The notes below the pieces were generated by a model, which was not told the origin of the DNA, did not search any database, and was given only the letters and a program-made list of their open reading frames with translations. From contig JAWOHN010000140.1 of the NCBI GenBank assembly GCA_046485135.1, positions 11,282 to 75,281 on the forward strand: DNA of 64,000 nt, given 5' to 3'. A program made the position numbers and the translations under genes. Source of the stretch: CAZAQS01 sp046485135. Lineage in GTDB: Bacteria > Chloroflexota > Anaerolineae > Anaerolineales > UBA4823. Numbering within the stretch: the stretch's first letter is position 1; every line of letters starts with the position of its first letter. Positions 42,190 through 51,342 of the stretch are shown piece by piece.

Positions 42190-42807
42190 TTGGGAATTGT
42201 GGTGTTGAAATTTATTTTACGGACATATGGCTTATTGATTTTGATTGCGGGCATAATTGTCTTTTTGGATCAATGGACAAAAGCCTGGGTACGCAGGAAT
42301 ATCCCCTTTGGGGAAATTTGGGCTCCGATTTCTGGCCTGGAGGAGTACGCCCGGATCGTCCACTGGAGAAATACCGGCGCAGCCTTTGGCATGTTTCAGG
42401 ATCTAAGCATCGTCTTCACAGTGCTTGCGATTGTGGTTTCTGTTGCGATCATTTATTACTATCCACGTATCCCTAGTGGAGACTGGCCTCTCAGATTGGC
42501 TTTAGGACTTCAACTTGGTGGAGCGATCGGCAACTTAATCGACCGATTGTTGTTTTCCGGACACGTTACGGATTTTATCTCCGTGCTCAATTTTGCCGTT
42601 TTTAACATCGCCGACGCGTGCATATCGCTGGGCGTAGCAGTGCTAGTCATCGGGGTTTGGATCAATGACCGCCAAAAACCGCCGGATACCGATCTAGAAA
42701 TGTTGGACGAAATAGATAACCGGCTGGCAGATTCAACCAAGGACGATTCTCAGGAGAATCCAAAAATTAAGCAAAAGGGCCTATCTGAGGAATATTGGGG
42801 TGACTGA
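42190..42807 (+). CDS. lspA: lipoprotein signal peptidase
   Basis: The 205-residue integral membrane protein has the three LspA blocks: NTGAAFGMF, IGNLIDRLLF with a catalytic Asp, and VFNIADACIS with the second catalytic Asp. It cleaves signal peptides in front of the lipidated Cys of prolipoproteins, of which this window has several. A polar C-terminal tail of about 40 residues is longer than usual. The start is uncertain: TTG 42190, or GTG 42199 or 42202 with AAAGGG upstream. It overlaps rluD by eight bases, a common lspA-rluD pair. Confidence 0.93.
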   Translation: MGIVVLKFILRTYGLLILIAGIIVFLDQWTKAWVRRNIPFGEIWAPISGLEEYARIVHWRNTGAAFGMFQDLSIVFTVLAIVVSVAIIYYYPRIPSGDWPLRLALGLQLGGAIGNLIDRLLFSGHVTDFISVLNFAVFNIADACISLGVAVLVIGVWINDRQKPPDTDLEMLDEIDNRLADSTKDDSQENPKIKQKGLSEEYWGD

Positions 42808-43726
42808 GGACCGAATTCTCCTGGAATACAACGAGCAAGGCGGAAACCGGCTGGATAGGTTCCTGGTGGAACGGCTACCAGCCTTTTCACGCTCACGCTT
42901 ACAGCAGTTAATTCGTGACGGATCTGTGATGGTGAATGGAAAACCTGCCAAGAAGGCCGGTCAAATCCTGGAAAGACCAACAACGGTATCAGTCTGTCTC
43001 CCAGCGCCAGAGTCAGCCGCACTTATCCCAGAAGAGATACCCCTAGACCTTGTATTTGAAGATAAAAATCTGATCGTGATCAATAAGCCGGCGGGTATGG
43101 TTGTTCACCCTGCAGCAGGGCACGCCAGCGGTACACTGGTGCAGGCCGCTTTAGCACACTCGCCAGAGCTGAGTGTGCTGCAAGACAACCAGCGCCCGGG
43201 TATCGTACATCGTCTGGATAAAAACACCTCTGGATTGATCATCATTGCCAAGAACGCCCCGGCACAGCGCTGGTTGCAGGATCAATTCCGCGCCCGCAGG
43301 GTTGAGAAAATTTATGTGGCTCTGGTCGATGGGCACCCACCCACTCCCGAGGGACGAATTGAGACTCCTATCGGTCGTAGCCCCACCTCTCGCAAGAGGA
43401 TGGCCGTTGTTGTTCCCCAAAAAGGGCGCTCTGCCATAACCGAATATCGCACCCTGGAAAAATTCTCCCAGCACAGCTACCTGGAAGTACGCCCGATCAC
43501 AGGCAGAATGCACCAGATCCGTATCCATCTCGATTTTATTGGTTGCCCGGTGGTCGGTGACACCATTTACGGATTGCGAAAGCCCAGTATACCGATCAAG
43601 CGTCACTTCCTTCATGCTGCCCGCTTGTCGATAACCCTGCCAGGAGAAATCCAACCACGTACTTTCGAAGCGGACCTACCTGAAGAGCTCACTCAGTTGC
43701 TAGAAGATCTTAAACAAAATCAATAA
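42800..43726 (+). CDS. rluD: 23S rRNA pseudouridine synthase, RluD family
   Basis: The 308-residue enzyme has an N-terminal S4 RNA-binding domain (about residues 14-70, with RLDRFLVERLPAFSRSRLQ as its start) and the catalytic domain with HRLDKNTSGL, Asp140 being the catalytic residue that attacks uridine. ITGRMHQIRIHL is the conserved closing block. RluD-type enzymes modify uridines in helix 69 of 23S rRNA. The start is a GTG at 42800 overlapping lspA. Assignment to RluD rather than a close relative rests on the S4 domain and the lspA neighbour. Confidence 0.92.
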   Translation: MTEDRILLEYNEQGGNRLDRFLVERLPAFSRSRLQQLIRDGSVMVNGKPAKKAGQILERPTTVSVCLPAPESAALIPEEIPLDLVFEDKNLIVINKPAGMVVHPAAGHASGTLVQAALAHSPELSVLQDNQRPGIVHRLDKNTSGLIIIAKNAPAQRWLQDQFRARRVEKIYVALVDGHPPTPEGRIETPIGRSPTSRKRMAVVVPQKGRSAITEYRTLEKFSQHSYLEVRPITGRMHQIRIHLDFIGCPVVGDTIYGLRKPSIPIKRHFLHAARLSITLPGEIQPRTFEADLPEELTQLLEDLKQNQ

Positions 43727-43737
43727 GAGGACCAGCC

Positions 43738-44775
43738 ATGGAATTAGTAGACCTACGTTCTGACACCGTGACCCAACCAACTTCAAACATGCGCCGGGCT
43801 ATGGCCCAGGCAGATGTAGGAGATGATGTTTACGGGGAAGACCCCAACATCAATCGCTTACAAGAATTGTCAGCCGCTTTATTTGAAAAAGAAGCCGCGT
43901 TGTTTTTGGCTTCCGGTACAATGGGCAATCTGGCAGCCGTTCTGGCTCACTGCGGTCGGGGCGATGAGGTAATCCTTGGCAGTAAATCCCACACCTTTCT
44001 ATATGAGGCTGGCGGGATTTCTGCTTTGGGTGGCGTGCATTCCTGTCAGCTTCCCAACCAGGCAGATGGCACCATCAACGTTGAGGATATCCTGAGCGCA
44101 ATTCGCCCGGATGACCCCCACCAGCCAGTTTCGCGCTTGATCTGCCTGGAAAACACTCATAATCGCTGTGGGGGGATATCGCTGTCTGCCGAGTATACCG
44201 CTGAGATTGGCCAACTGGCCCAGCAACATAACTTGCGCTTGCATATCGATGGAGCCCGGATTTTCAACGCTGCTGTCGATCAGGGGGTAAGTGCAGCAGA
44301 ACTAGCAGCCCCAGCCGATTCGATCACGTTTTGTTTAAGCAAGGGTTTGAGCGCGCCGGTAGGATCCGTTTTATGTGGTTCCAGAGAGTTCATTGAGCGG
44401 GCTCACCGAATTCGAAAGCAGCTGGGTGGTGGGATGCGCCAGGCCGGCATCCTGGCAGCCGCGGGAATTGTTGCGTTAGAAACAATGACCCAACGCCTGG
44501 AAGAAGACCACCAACATGCCCAGCTACTGGCGCAGGGTTTATCCAATATTGCAGGATTGGTATTAGATCCAAACACACCACAAACCAACATGGTCTTCCT
44601 TTCACTAGCCGAAGGAGTCCCTTTTAGCGCAGACGAGGTTGCTACCGAACTGGCCAAAAAAATGATCCGTGTTGGGGTCACCGGCTCCCGCCGATTCCGC
44701 CTGGTTACCCATTATTGGATTAATGAGCTGGGAATTCAACGCGCCATTGAAGCATTTAAGAGTCTGCTTGGGTAA
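43738..44775 (+). CDS. ltaE: low-specificity L-threonine aldolase
   Basis: The 345-residue PLP enzyme begins VDLRSDTVTQPT, contains GDDVYGEDPNIN and FLASGTMGNLAAVL, and the PLP-binding Lys202 in LSKGLSAPVGS; HIDGARIFNAA carries the Asp that pairs with the cofactor. It splits threonine and allo-threonine to glycine and acetaldehyde. It follows rluD by 11 bases with a weak AGAGGA ribosome-binding site and is likely co-transcribed with lspA and rluD. About 200 bases without a gene follow it. Confidence 0.94.
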   Translation: MELVDLRSDTVTQPTSNMRRAMAQADVGDDVYGEDPNINRLQELSAALFEKEAALFLASGTMGNLAAVLAHCGRGDEVILGSKSHTFLYEAGGISALGGVHSCQLPNQADGTINVEDILSAIRPDDPHQPVSRLICLENTHNRCGGISLSAEYTAEIGQLAQQHNLRLHIDGARIFNAAVDQGVSAAELAAPADSITFCLSKGLSAPVGSVLCGSREFIERAHRIRKQLGGGMRQAGILAAAGIVALETMTQRLEEDHQHAQLLAQGLSNIAGLVLDPNTPQTNMVFLSLAEGVPFSADEVATELAKKMIRVGVTGSRRFRLVTHYWINELGIQRAIEAFKSLLG

Positions 44776-44902
44776 TGGGCACATAAAAACCGTGATGCTG
44801 GAATATGGTAAATTTAAAATGTTTCTTACGGCTCTGCCACAAGAAATATTTAACATTCCACATTCTCCTCATGTTGCCGAACTCACGCTAAAAAGGTCAC
44901 CA

Positions 44903-44932
44903 TGATATAATATTTGATAATCCCCTATAGGG
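44903..44932 (+). promoter_or_regulatory. extended -10 promoter with a palindrome near the start of transcription
   Basis: TGATATAAT (44903-44911) is an extended -10 element without a clear -35. Twelve bases further is a perfect 10-base palindrome, CCCTATAGGG (44923-44932), close to the expected transcription start and possibly an operator. It precedes the recombinase-like gene and the purine nucleoside phosphorylase gene. Confidence 0.5.
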
Positions 44933-44990
44933 AATTTATTCACGATTTCATTTAGCTCTGGAATTCCAATGGAACATAGGATTCCTTCGG

Positions 44991-45920
44991 ATGAGCGAGG
45001 AGACAGGTTGCATGCAAGCAGAGATTAACACCTTTTTAGACAGCCTGGAATCCGAAACAACCTATTCTCACAGCACACGCATGGCCTACGGCACCGACCT
45101 GCGGCTTTTTTTTAACCACTTGCAAAACTCCCTGCAACGCACGCCAACATTAGCCGACTTCAATGCCAACCATGTTGCCGATTTTTTGGAAGCCGAACGC
45201 CGAGATGGCATGCGTCTGAGTACTTTACTCCGGCGAAGGGCAACCTTGCATGGCTTTGACCGGTACCTGCGGCTGGAGGGGTATACCAAAAAAAGGTTGC
45301 TCACACCCGAACTGCAACTGATCGACAAATCCGATTTTGTTCCCAAAGAGCAAACCAAATATTTATCCACAGATGATATTTCCAGGCTTTGGGAAGTTTT
45401 ATCTGTCTCAAATAAACCGCTTGGTATCCGCGACCACGCCATCCTGGCGATGCTCCTAGAAACTGGCCTGTCGGTTAGTGATCTGGTTTCGCTCAACCTG
45501 TCCGACCTGGACCTGGGAACAGGTTGTTTCCATCTGGTATCTGATACCGGTCAAGATTTCTGGCTCTCGCTCGGAAATTCTCGAGAACCGTTATCGGTTT
45601 TTATCGAAAAAGCGCGGCCGGATTTAAATCCCGCTCCAGGTGAGCCAGCTTTGTTTATCAGCCAAAATGGGATCCGCATGAGCCGGCAGAGCATTTGGCA
45701 AGTCCTGCACAACTCAGGTAAGTCAGCTGGACTTTCTATCAGACTTTGTCCCCGCGTCATCCGCCATACTGCAACGATTAACCTGGTTCGTTCAGGAAGA
45801 CCCCTATCTGAGATCCAACTATTTCTCGGCCATACGAACCATTTATCAACCAATGCATTGTTACACCGCTTAGAAACCCAAAAACCCTTGGAAAACTCGA
45901 ACTTGTCGAAAGAATTGTGA
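44991..45920 (+). CDS. tyrosine-recombinase homologue with lost active site
   Basis: The 309-residue protein has the XerC/D layout: an N-terminal SAM-like DNA-binding domain (residues 10-105) and a C-terminal catalytic fold (125-300). Compared with XerD, the first Arg is Ser161 (ETGLSVSDL), the beta-strand Lys is missing near residue 186, the His of HxxR is Arg255, and the nucleophilic Tyr is Leu291. Only Arg258 and His281 remain. It should still bind DNA but cannot cut it by the usual chemistry. The frame is intact and of full length, so it is probably maintained rather than a pseudogene. The purine nucleoside phosphorylase gene starts seven bases later. Confidence 0.85.
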   Translation: MSEETGCMQAEINTFLDSLESETTYSHSTRMAYGTDLRLFFNHLQNSLQRTPTLADFNANHVADFLEAERRDGMRLSTLLRRRATLHGFDRYLRLEGYTKKRLLTPELQLIDKSDFVPKEQTKYLSTDDISRLWEVLSVSNKPLGIRDHAILAMLLETGLSVSDLVSLNLSDLDLGTGCFHLVSDTGQDFWLSLGNSREPLSVFIEKARPDLNPAPGEPALFISQNGIRMSRQSIWQVLHNSGKSAGLSIRLCPRVIRHTATINLVRSGRPLSEIQLFLGHTNHLSTNALLHRLETQKPLENSNLSKEL

Positions 45921-45927
45921 CAAAATA

Positions 45928-46764
45928 ATGAGTGAATATATTGACATCCAAAAAATTGATGAAATTGCAGATTTTATCCGTGAGCGGATGCCGGTTCACC
46001 CAAAGATCGGCATGATCCTGGGTTCTGGTCTTGGTTCTCTGGCAGAGGATGTGGAGAACAAGAGCAGTATCCGTTACCCCGAGATACCTTCATGGCCTGT
46101 CTCGACAGTAATAGGACACTCAGGTAGGTTGGTGATCGGCCAACTCGAAGGTCAGAATGTGTTTGTGATGCAAGGCCGGGTGCATTACTACGAAGGCTAC
46201 TCGATGGCGCAGGTGACGCTACCGGTACGAGTCATGCAACGATTGGGAATACAAATCCTGATCATTACCAATGCAGCAGGCGGGGTCAATCCGGATTATG
46301 AACCTGGTGACCTGATGTTGATCACGGATCATTTGAACTTAATTGGCATGGCAGGCCTATCCCCATTGCGTGGCCCAAATCTGGATGAAATCGGTGCACG
46401 CTTCCCAGATATGAGCCAGGCTTACGACCGGGATTTAGGTGATTATGCCCGCCAGATTGCAAAAAATAGTGGTATTACTTTACACGAAGGCGTTTACGCT
46501 GGATTGGCTGGCCCTTCATTTGAAACCCCGGCAGACCTGCGCTTCTTAAAAGCAGCAGGGGTTGATGCAGTCGGCATGTCCACGGTCCCTGAGGTCATCG
46601 CTGCCAGACATGGGAATCAGAGAGTCCTGGGAATCTCTGGCATTAGCAACAAAGCCAACTTGGACGGGAATACCGTCACCACCCATGAGGAGGTGCTGGA
46701 AGCCGGAACAATCATGGTACCGAAGCTCTTGACGATTATAAGAGGCACACTTAATCTTATTTAG
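45928..46764 (+). CDS. punA: purine nucleoside phosphorylase
   Basis: The 278-residue protein has the trimeric PNP pattern: MILGSGLGSLAE (phosphate binding), GRVHYYEGY, TNAAGGVNPDYEPGDLMLITDH, and GPSFETPAD with VGMSTVPEVIAA in the base-binding pocket, where the late Asn in GISNKAN contacts guanine or hypoxanthine. It cleaves inosine and guanosine with phosphate to the free base and ribose-1-phosphate. This links with the nucleoside importer and molybdenum hydroxylase at 16.7-25.4 kb. It is translated from the same transcript as the recombinase-like gene. Confidence 0.95.
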   Translation: MSEYIDIQKIDEIADFIRERMPVHPKIGMILGSGLGSLAEDVENKSSIRYPEIPSWPVSTVIGHSGRLVIGQLEGQNVFVMQGRVHYYEGYSMAQVTLPVRVMQRLGIQILIITNAAGGVNPDYEPGDLMLITDHLNLIGMAGLSPLRGPNLDEIGARFPDMSQAYDRDLGDYARQIAKNSGITLHEGVYAGLAGPSFETPADLRFLKAAGVDAVGMSTVPEVIAARHGNQRVLGISGISNKANLDGNTVTTHEEVLEAGTIMVPKLLTIIRGTLNLI

Positions 46765-46888
46765 AAGCCGGTATTTGGGCAAAGCAGCTGGTTGGTCAAA
46801 ATTCTAACAGGAGAAAGTTTGGCTCTATGGGAGACAACTTATGTCAATCCTAAAGGACCAAAAATCATCCTAATCATTGACATTACTT

Positions 46889-47596
46889 ATGGAAGAAGCT
46901 CTCCGATTTTTCAAGACCTATGAAGCCATTATTTATCTAGGGTTAGGGGGGCTGGCAATTTGGGAAATTCGAAAATTTATTTTGGCTTGGGAAGAAGTCC
47001 GTGGCGCTGCATTTGGATTGGAAAGAGAAAGCGCCCAAGGAAGACTGAATAAATCAGCCATAATGTTGGTATTGATCATGATGATGGCAAGTTTGGAATT
47101 TACAATTGTCTCTTTTGTGGTACCCGCGGTTCCTGAAGCTACTCCTCTCCTCACCCCCACAATCGACCTGCTGGCAACGCCGTCGATTACACTTCCAGCT
47201 TCTGCCCCCGAAACTGAAGAGCAGTTGGCTTCCACCACCCAAATACCGCCCGCATCCCTCCTAGATGAAGACAGCGGTTGTATCCCTGACCAGGTGATGA
47301 TTACCGAACCTGCCAATGGTGAGACAGTCAGTGGCAGGATCACTCTGGTCGGCACAGCCAATGTCCCCAATTTTGGTTTCTATAAGTATGAAGTTACTCG
47401 CCCAGGTGAAGCCATCTGGCTTCCAATCCAGGCAGGCAGAGAAATGAAAGTGGATGAGCCATTGGGTGAATGGGATACCGAGGTCCTTCCTCAAGGCGCC
47501 TACCTCCTACGGCTGGTTGTCAGTGACAACCAGGGTAATGATGTAGCTACTTGTGTTATCCAGATAAATGTTACCCCACCAAACAGTGGTGGATAA
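46889..47596 (+). CDS. membrane protein with Thr/Pro linker and Ig-like extracellular domain
   Basis: The ATG at 46889 is preferred over an in-frame TTG at 46877; no clear ribosome-binding site is present. The 235-residue product has two membrane helices (about residues 10-30 and 57-78), a low-complexity segment of Thr, Pro and Ser with many TP repeats (about 85-130), and a C-terminal beta-rich domain with ITEPANGETVSGRITLVGTA, resembling bacterial Ig-like repeats. It therefore faces outside the cell. I do not know the family or function. Confidence 0.75.
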   Translation: MEEALRFFKTYEAIIYLGLGGLAIWEIRKFILAWEEVRGAAFGLERESAQGRLNKSAIMLVLIMMMASLEFTIVSFVVPAVPEATPLLTPTIDLLATPSITLPASAPETEEQLASTTQIPPASLLDEDSGCIPDQVMITEPANGETVSGRITLVGTANVPNFGFYKYEVTRPGEAIWLPIQAGREMKVDEPLGEWDTEVLPQGAYLLRLVVSDNQGNDVATCVIQINVTPPNSGG

Positions 47597-47681
47597 GCAG
47601 AGAGCTGCCATCCCGATGAAAAAAACTAACCTTACCCGCACAACGGAAGAGTAATCAAATCGAAACGGTATTGGAGAACGA

Positions 47682-48221
47682 ATGCCAGAAATTCAAATCA
47701 GGCCCGCAATTGCAACGGATATTCCCAACCTCATCTCTATTGACCATCATTACACCAGTGAGTATGCCTGGCAAATGGATCTTGTTCTTGAAGAGACCCA
47801 AATGGCGGTTAATTTCCGCCAGATACATTTACCACGATCTGTAAAGGTTGAATATCCGCGCGCTCCGCAATCATTATTGGTCGATTGGAATAAACGCTCA
47901 GGATTATTGATTGCAATCCATGAGGAAGAGGCGGTCGGTTACATCAGCCTTATGCTGAACATTGCGCCCGCCACAACCTGGATCACTGACCTGGCGGTAA
48001 TCCGGCGCTTGCGACGCCAGGGGATTGCCAGCGCTCTGGTACTGGCGGGACAAGACTGGGCACGTCAACATAAGACTTACCGGATCGTTATGGAAATGCA
48101 ACCCAAAAATTATCCGGCATATAGCCTTGCTCAAAAGCTGGGCTTTACTTTCTGCGGTTATAACGACCAATATTACGCGAACCATGATATCACCTTGTTT
48201 TTTGCCAAATCCTTAGGCTAA
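47682..48221 (+). CDS. GNAT-family N-acetyltransferase
   Basis: The 179-residue protein has the acetyl-CoA loop of GNAT enzymes in RRLRRQGIASALVLAG (about residues 108-123) after the strand ITDLAVI, and the C-terminal LAQKLGFTFCGYNDQYY. The overall shape is like RimI-type or small-molecule acetyltransferases. Substrate unknown. It is separated from its neighbours by about 85 bases on either side and is probably transcribed with the preceding membrane-protein gene. Confidence 0.88.
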   Translation: MPEIQIRPAIATDIPNLISIDHHYTSEYAWQMDLVLEETQMAVNFRQIHLPRSVKVEYPRAPQSLLVDWNKRSGLLIAIHEEEAVGYISLMLNIAPATTWITDLAVIRRLRRQGIASALVLAGQDWARQHKTYRIVMEMQPKNYPAYSLAQKLGFTFCGYNDQYYANHDITLFFAKSLG

Positions 48222-48302
48222 ATTCACCAGCGGATTGCACCATTGGTAAGTACAATGGCAAAAACGTGTGGCTCATTTGTAAGAAACCTTTGAATTAACG
48301 GT

Positions 48303-50243
48303 ATGATCAATATTGTCCTCAACAGCTTCTTAATCCTAAACCAACTCCTGACAGCGGGAATTGCAATAACTGCATTTTCCTTGCTGATCTACGCCTTTAC
48401 ATTTAATCTTCGGGATCGGGTTGCTCGATCTTTTGCGATCATCTTGATTTGCGTGGTAATTGTCTTCGTCGGAGACACCATTGCAACCATTGCAGCGACT
48501 CCCACCGAAATGGCTTTCTGGCTCAGACTCCAATGGGTTGGGATCATCTTTTTACCATCGGCCTACTTACAATTTTCTGATGCTCTTCTAGCCACAACTG
48601 GGCGTCCTTCTCGTGGACGGCGCAGGTTCCTGGTGCGGATTACGTACCTGATCTCCCTGAGCTTCCTAGTTGCACTGGTGTATTCAGCCCTGGTTGGCCC
48701 TCTAGTGCAAAACATCGACCCAGCCCCTCATTTAGAACGTACAGCTCTGACATGGATCTTCACGGGCTATTATGGGGCGATTATGGTCCTGGCCTGGATC
48801 AACTTCTACCGCTCTCACCAGCGCACCGTCACCAGTTCCAGTCGCCGTAGAATGCAATATTTACTGGCTGGGTCTTTAGCGCCGGCCTTAGGCTCTTATC
48901 CATATCTCCTGTTTGGATCATCCCTGGCAATCCAACACCCGATCATCTTCTGGATACTTGCCACCGTCAGCAATATCCTGGTTTATTTCTTACTGGTGCT
49001 TATGGCTTACTCAGTAGCCTTCTTTGGTGTTCCCTGGCCTGATCGGGTAGTTAAAAGACGGCTGTTTAAGTGGCTGATGCGCGGACCCGTTACTGCCGTG
49101 CTGGTTTTAGCGCTTACCGTTATCGTGCGCGAAACAGGACAATTCTTTGGGTGGAACTACGCGCCTGTCGTCCCTATTGGAATGGTCGCAGGAATATTGA
49201 TTTTCCAACATTTGATTACCCTGGTTGCGCCTCTATGGGAACGCTGGCTTTTCCATGGCGGAGACCAAGAGAACATCTATCTGCTCCAAACTTTGGAAGA
49301 GCGCCTATTAACATCTGGAGACCTGCGCCAATTCTTAGAATCCGTCCTGGCTGCTATGTGCGACAGCTTACAGGTCACGCGTGCTTTTGCAGTGGTTCTC
49401 AACCCCAACGGCATAGAAATGATCGTTTCGATAGGAAGTGAAGACTTTTCTGAGGAAGAACTCCCTGAAGAGCTCTTGCAGGTGGTAAACCAAAATGGCA
49501 GCGATCAAGGACTTTTCGCCTGGGGTAATTATTGGTTGGTGCCCTTGTTTGATGAGCAGCCGGATAAAAACCATCTTCTAGGCCTGATCGGAGTCTTGCG
49601 TTCTGAGAATCAAGTCTTAGACAAAGAGCGTAATGAGGCTCTCCTGCTCTTATCTGAGCGAGCTACGCTGGCCCTGGAGGACCGGCACAAACAACAGCAG
49701 GTCTTCTCTTCTTTGCAAACCCTTACACCGCAGATGGATATGGTGCAGCGTTTGAGAGCTGCAGCACGATATGATGGAAGCCCTCTACTCACTGTCCCTC
49801 AAGAAACCTTGGAATATAAGACCCTGTCTCGTTGGGTTAAAGACGCTTTGGGGCATTACTGGGGTGGTCCAAAGCTAACTCAAAGTCCCTTGCTTAATCT
49901 CCATATCGTTCAGAAAGCCATGGAGGATCATGAGAGAAATCCAGCCAATGCCTTGAGGGATATACTCACCAAAGCCATCGAAAAAACTCGACCAGATGGT
50001 GAACGCCGTTTTACCGGTGAATGGCTTCTCTATAACATTCTTGAGATGAAATTTATGGAAGGCCGAAAAGTCCGTGACATAGCCAGGCGCCTGGCTATGT
50101 CAGAAGCAGATCTGTACCGGAAGCAGCGCGTGGCAATTGAAACTGTCGCTGCTGCAATTCTTGAAATGGAACAAACAGCCAGAGAGGAGGAAAATGAAAA
50201 ATTTGTCGTTGAGTTAGACTACCAATCGGAAATCAGGACGTAA
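48303..50243 (+). CDS. multi-pass membrane sensor with GAF-like domain and C-terminal helix-turn-helix
   Basis: The 646-residue protein begins with about nine membrane helices (residues 8-310) similar to the 7TM histidine-kinase N-terminal type. A soluble GAF-like domain follows (about 330-470, from LLQTLEERLLTSGDLRQFLE to ATLALEDR). The last 150 residues contain GRKVRDIARRLAMSEADLYRKQ, a clear helix-turn-helix pattern. No histidine kinase, GGDEF or EAL domain is present. It may therefore be a membrane-bound one-component transcription regulator. The S1-domain gene follows at 50271. Membrane helix count is from hydrophobicity by eye. Confidence 0.82.
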   Translation: MINIVLNSFLILNQLLTAGIAITAFSLLIYAFTFNLRDRVARSFAIILICVVIVFVGDTIATIAATPTEMAFWLRLQWVGIIFLPSAYLQFSDALLATTGRPSRGRRRFLVRITYLISLSFLVALVYSALVGPLVQNIDPAPHLERTALTWIFTGYYGAIMVLAWINFYRSHQRTVTSSSRRRMQYLLAGSLAPALGSYPYLLFGSSLAIQHPIIFWILATVSNILVYFLLVLMAYSVAFFGVPWPDRVVKRRLFKWLMRGPVTAVLVLALTVIVRETGQFFGWNYAPVVPIGMVAGILIFQHLITLVAPLWERWLFHGGDQENIYLLQTLEERLLTSGDLRQFLESVLAAMCDSLQVTRAFAVVLNPNGIEMIVSIGSEDFSEEELPEELLQVVNQNGSDQGLFAWGNYWLVPLFDEQPDKNHLLGLIGVLRSENQVLDKERNEALLLLSERATLALEDRHKQQQVFSSLQTLTPQMDMVQRLRAAARYDGSPLLTVPQETLEYKTLSRWVKDALGHYWGGPKLTQSPLLNLHIVQKAMEDHERNPANALRDILTKAIEKTRPDGERRFTGEWLLYNILEMKFMEGRKVRDIARRLAMSEADLYRKQRVAIETVAAAILEMEQTAREEENEKFVVELDYQSEIRT

Positions 50244-50270
50244 TCAGTGCAATAAGAGGTGGGCTTAAAG

Positions 50271-51257
50271 GTGAATAAATACAATCAAATGCATTATGAG
50301 GAGGAGCCAATACCATTGGACGAATCATGGTGGACGGCGGTATTGGCAGAAGAGGAAGAACAAGGCAACAGCTTTTCAACCCGAATTCAACCTGTAACAG
50401 AAAATAAACCCTTGCCAAATCATTCCCCATCCCGACCAGCGCATGTAGATTGGGAGCGAGCACACAACATCTACACCAACGATGAAACTGTTAACCTGCA
50501 GGTCTTTGGATACAATCGGGGTGGCCTGCTCGTAGAAGGGGATGGGTTGCAAGGCTTTGTGCCTTTATCACACCTGATCGGTTTAGCCGGGGAGAAATCT
50601 GATTTAGACCAGGGCGATCCCAGAATCGGTCATTTGTTATCCTCTTATGTTGGCCGGATCTTGAGGCTCAAGGTTATCGAGTGTGAGCCGGAACGGGGCA
50701 GGGTTGTTCTCTCAGAGCGGGCTGCGTTAGCAGAACCAGGTCGCCGCAACCAGTTGCTGGATGATTTAAAAACCGGCGATCATGTTTACGGCATTGTTAC
50801 AAATATCACCGATTTCGGTGTGTTTGTCGATCTGGGCGGGGTGGAGGGATTGATCCATGTTTCGGAGCTTTCCTGGGGCAGAGTACGCCATCCTTCGGAT
50901 GCTGCCAGTCTGGGAGAGAATGTTGAAGCCTATGTAATCCAGGTTGATAAAGACCGTTCTCGGGTTGCGCTCAGCTTAAAACGCCTGCGCCAAAATCCGT
51001 GGGATACCGCTGAGGCCCGCTATCAGACTGACATGGTCATTGATGTAGTCATTACCAGTGTTGTTCCATTTGGAGCATTTGCTTGTTTGGAAGAAGGATT
51101 AGATGGCTTGATCCATATCTCTGAGATGAGTAAAAGCGGAGAGAAAATTAATCCTCGCGACATCATGACCGAAGGACAAAAACTGCAAGTGCGGGTTCTT
51201 CAGGTTGATGCATCCCGCCAGCGGCTGGGCTTAAGCCTGGATTTAGAGGAGACGTGA
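50271..51257 (+). CDS. ribosomal protein S1-like protein with three S1 domains
   Basis: Start is taken at GTG 50271 (AGAGGT about ten bases upstream); a GTG at 50259 is possible. The 328-residue protein has an acidic N-terminal segment of about 60 residues and three S1 RNA-binding domains (about 65-135, 148-217 and 232-300). The second and third carry TDFGVFVDLGGVEGLIHVSE and VPFGAFACLEEGLDGLIHIS, the classic S1 pattern. Three-domain S1 proteins are usual in several phyla in place of the six-domain form. It may assist translation initiation or RNA turnover. Confidence 0.88.
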   Translation: MNKYNQMHYEEEPIPLDESWWTAVLAEEEEQGNSFSTRIQPVTENKPLPNHSPSRPAHVDWERAHNIYTNDETVNLQVFGYNRGGLLVEGDGLQGFVPLSHLIGLAGEKSDLDQGDPRIGHLLSSYVGRILRLKVIECEPERGRVVLSERAALAEPGRRNQLLDDLKTGDHVYGIVTNITDFGVFVDLGGVEGLIHVSELSWGRVRHPSDAASLGENVEAYVIQVDKDRSRVALSLKRLRQNPWDTAEARYQTDMVIDVVITSVVPFGAFACLEEGLDGLIHISEMSKSGEKINPRDIMTEGQKLQVRVLQVDASRQRLGLSLDLEET

Positions 51258-51342
51258 TAAGCGGCGTCTTAATACGCACCTGACCAGGTGCAGATTGAGA
51301 AGATCACATTCATAATGTAAAGCAATCCTGGTGGATCATGCC

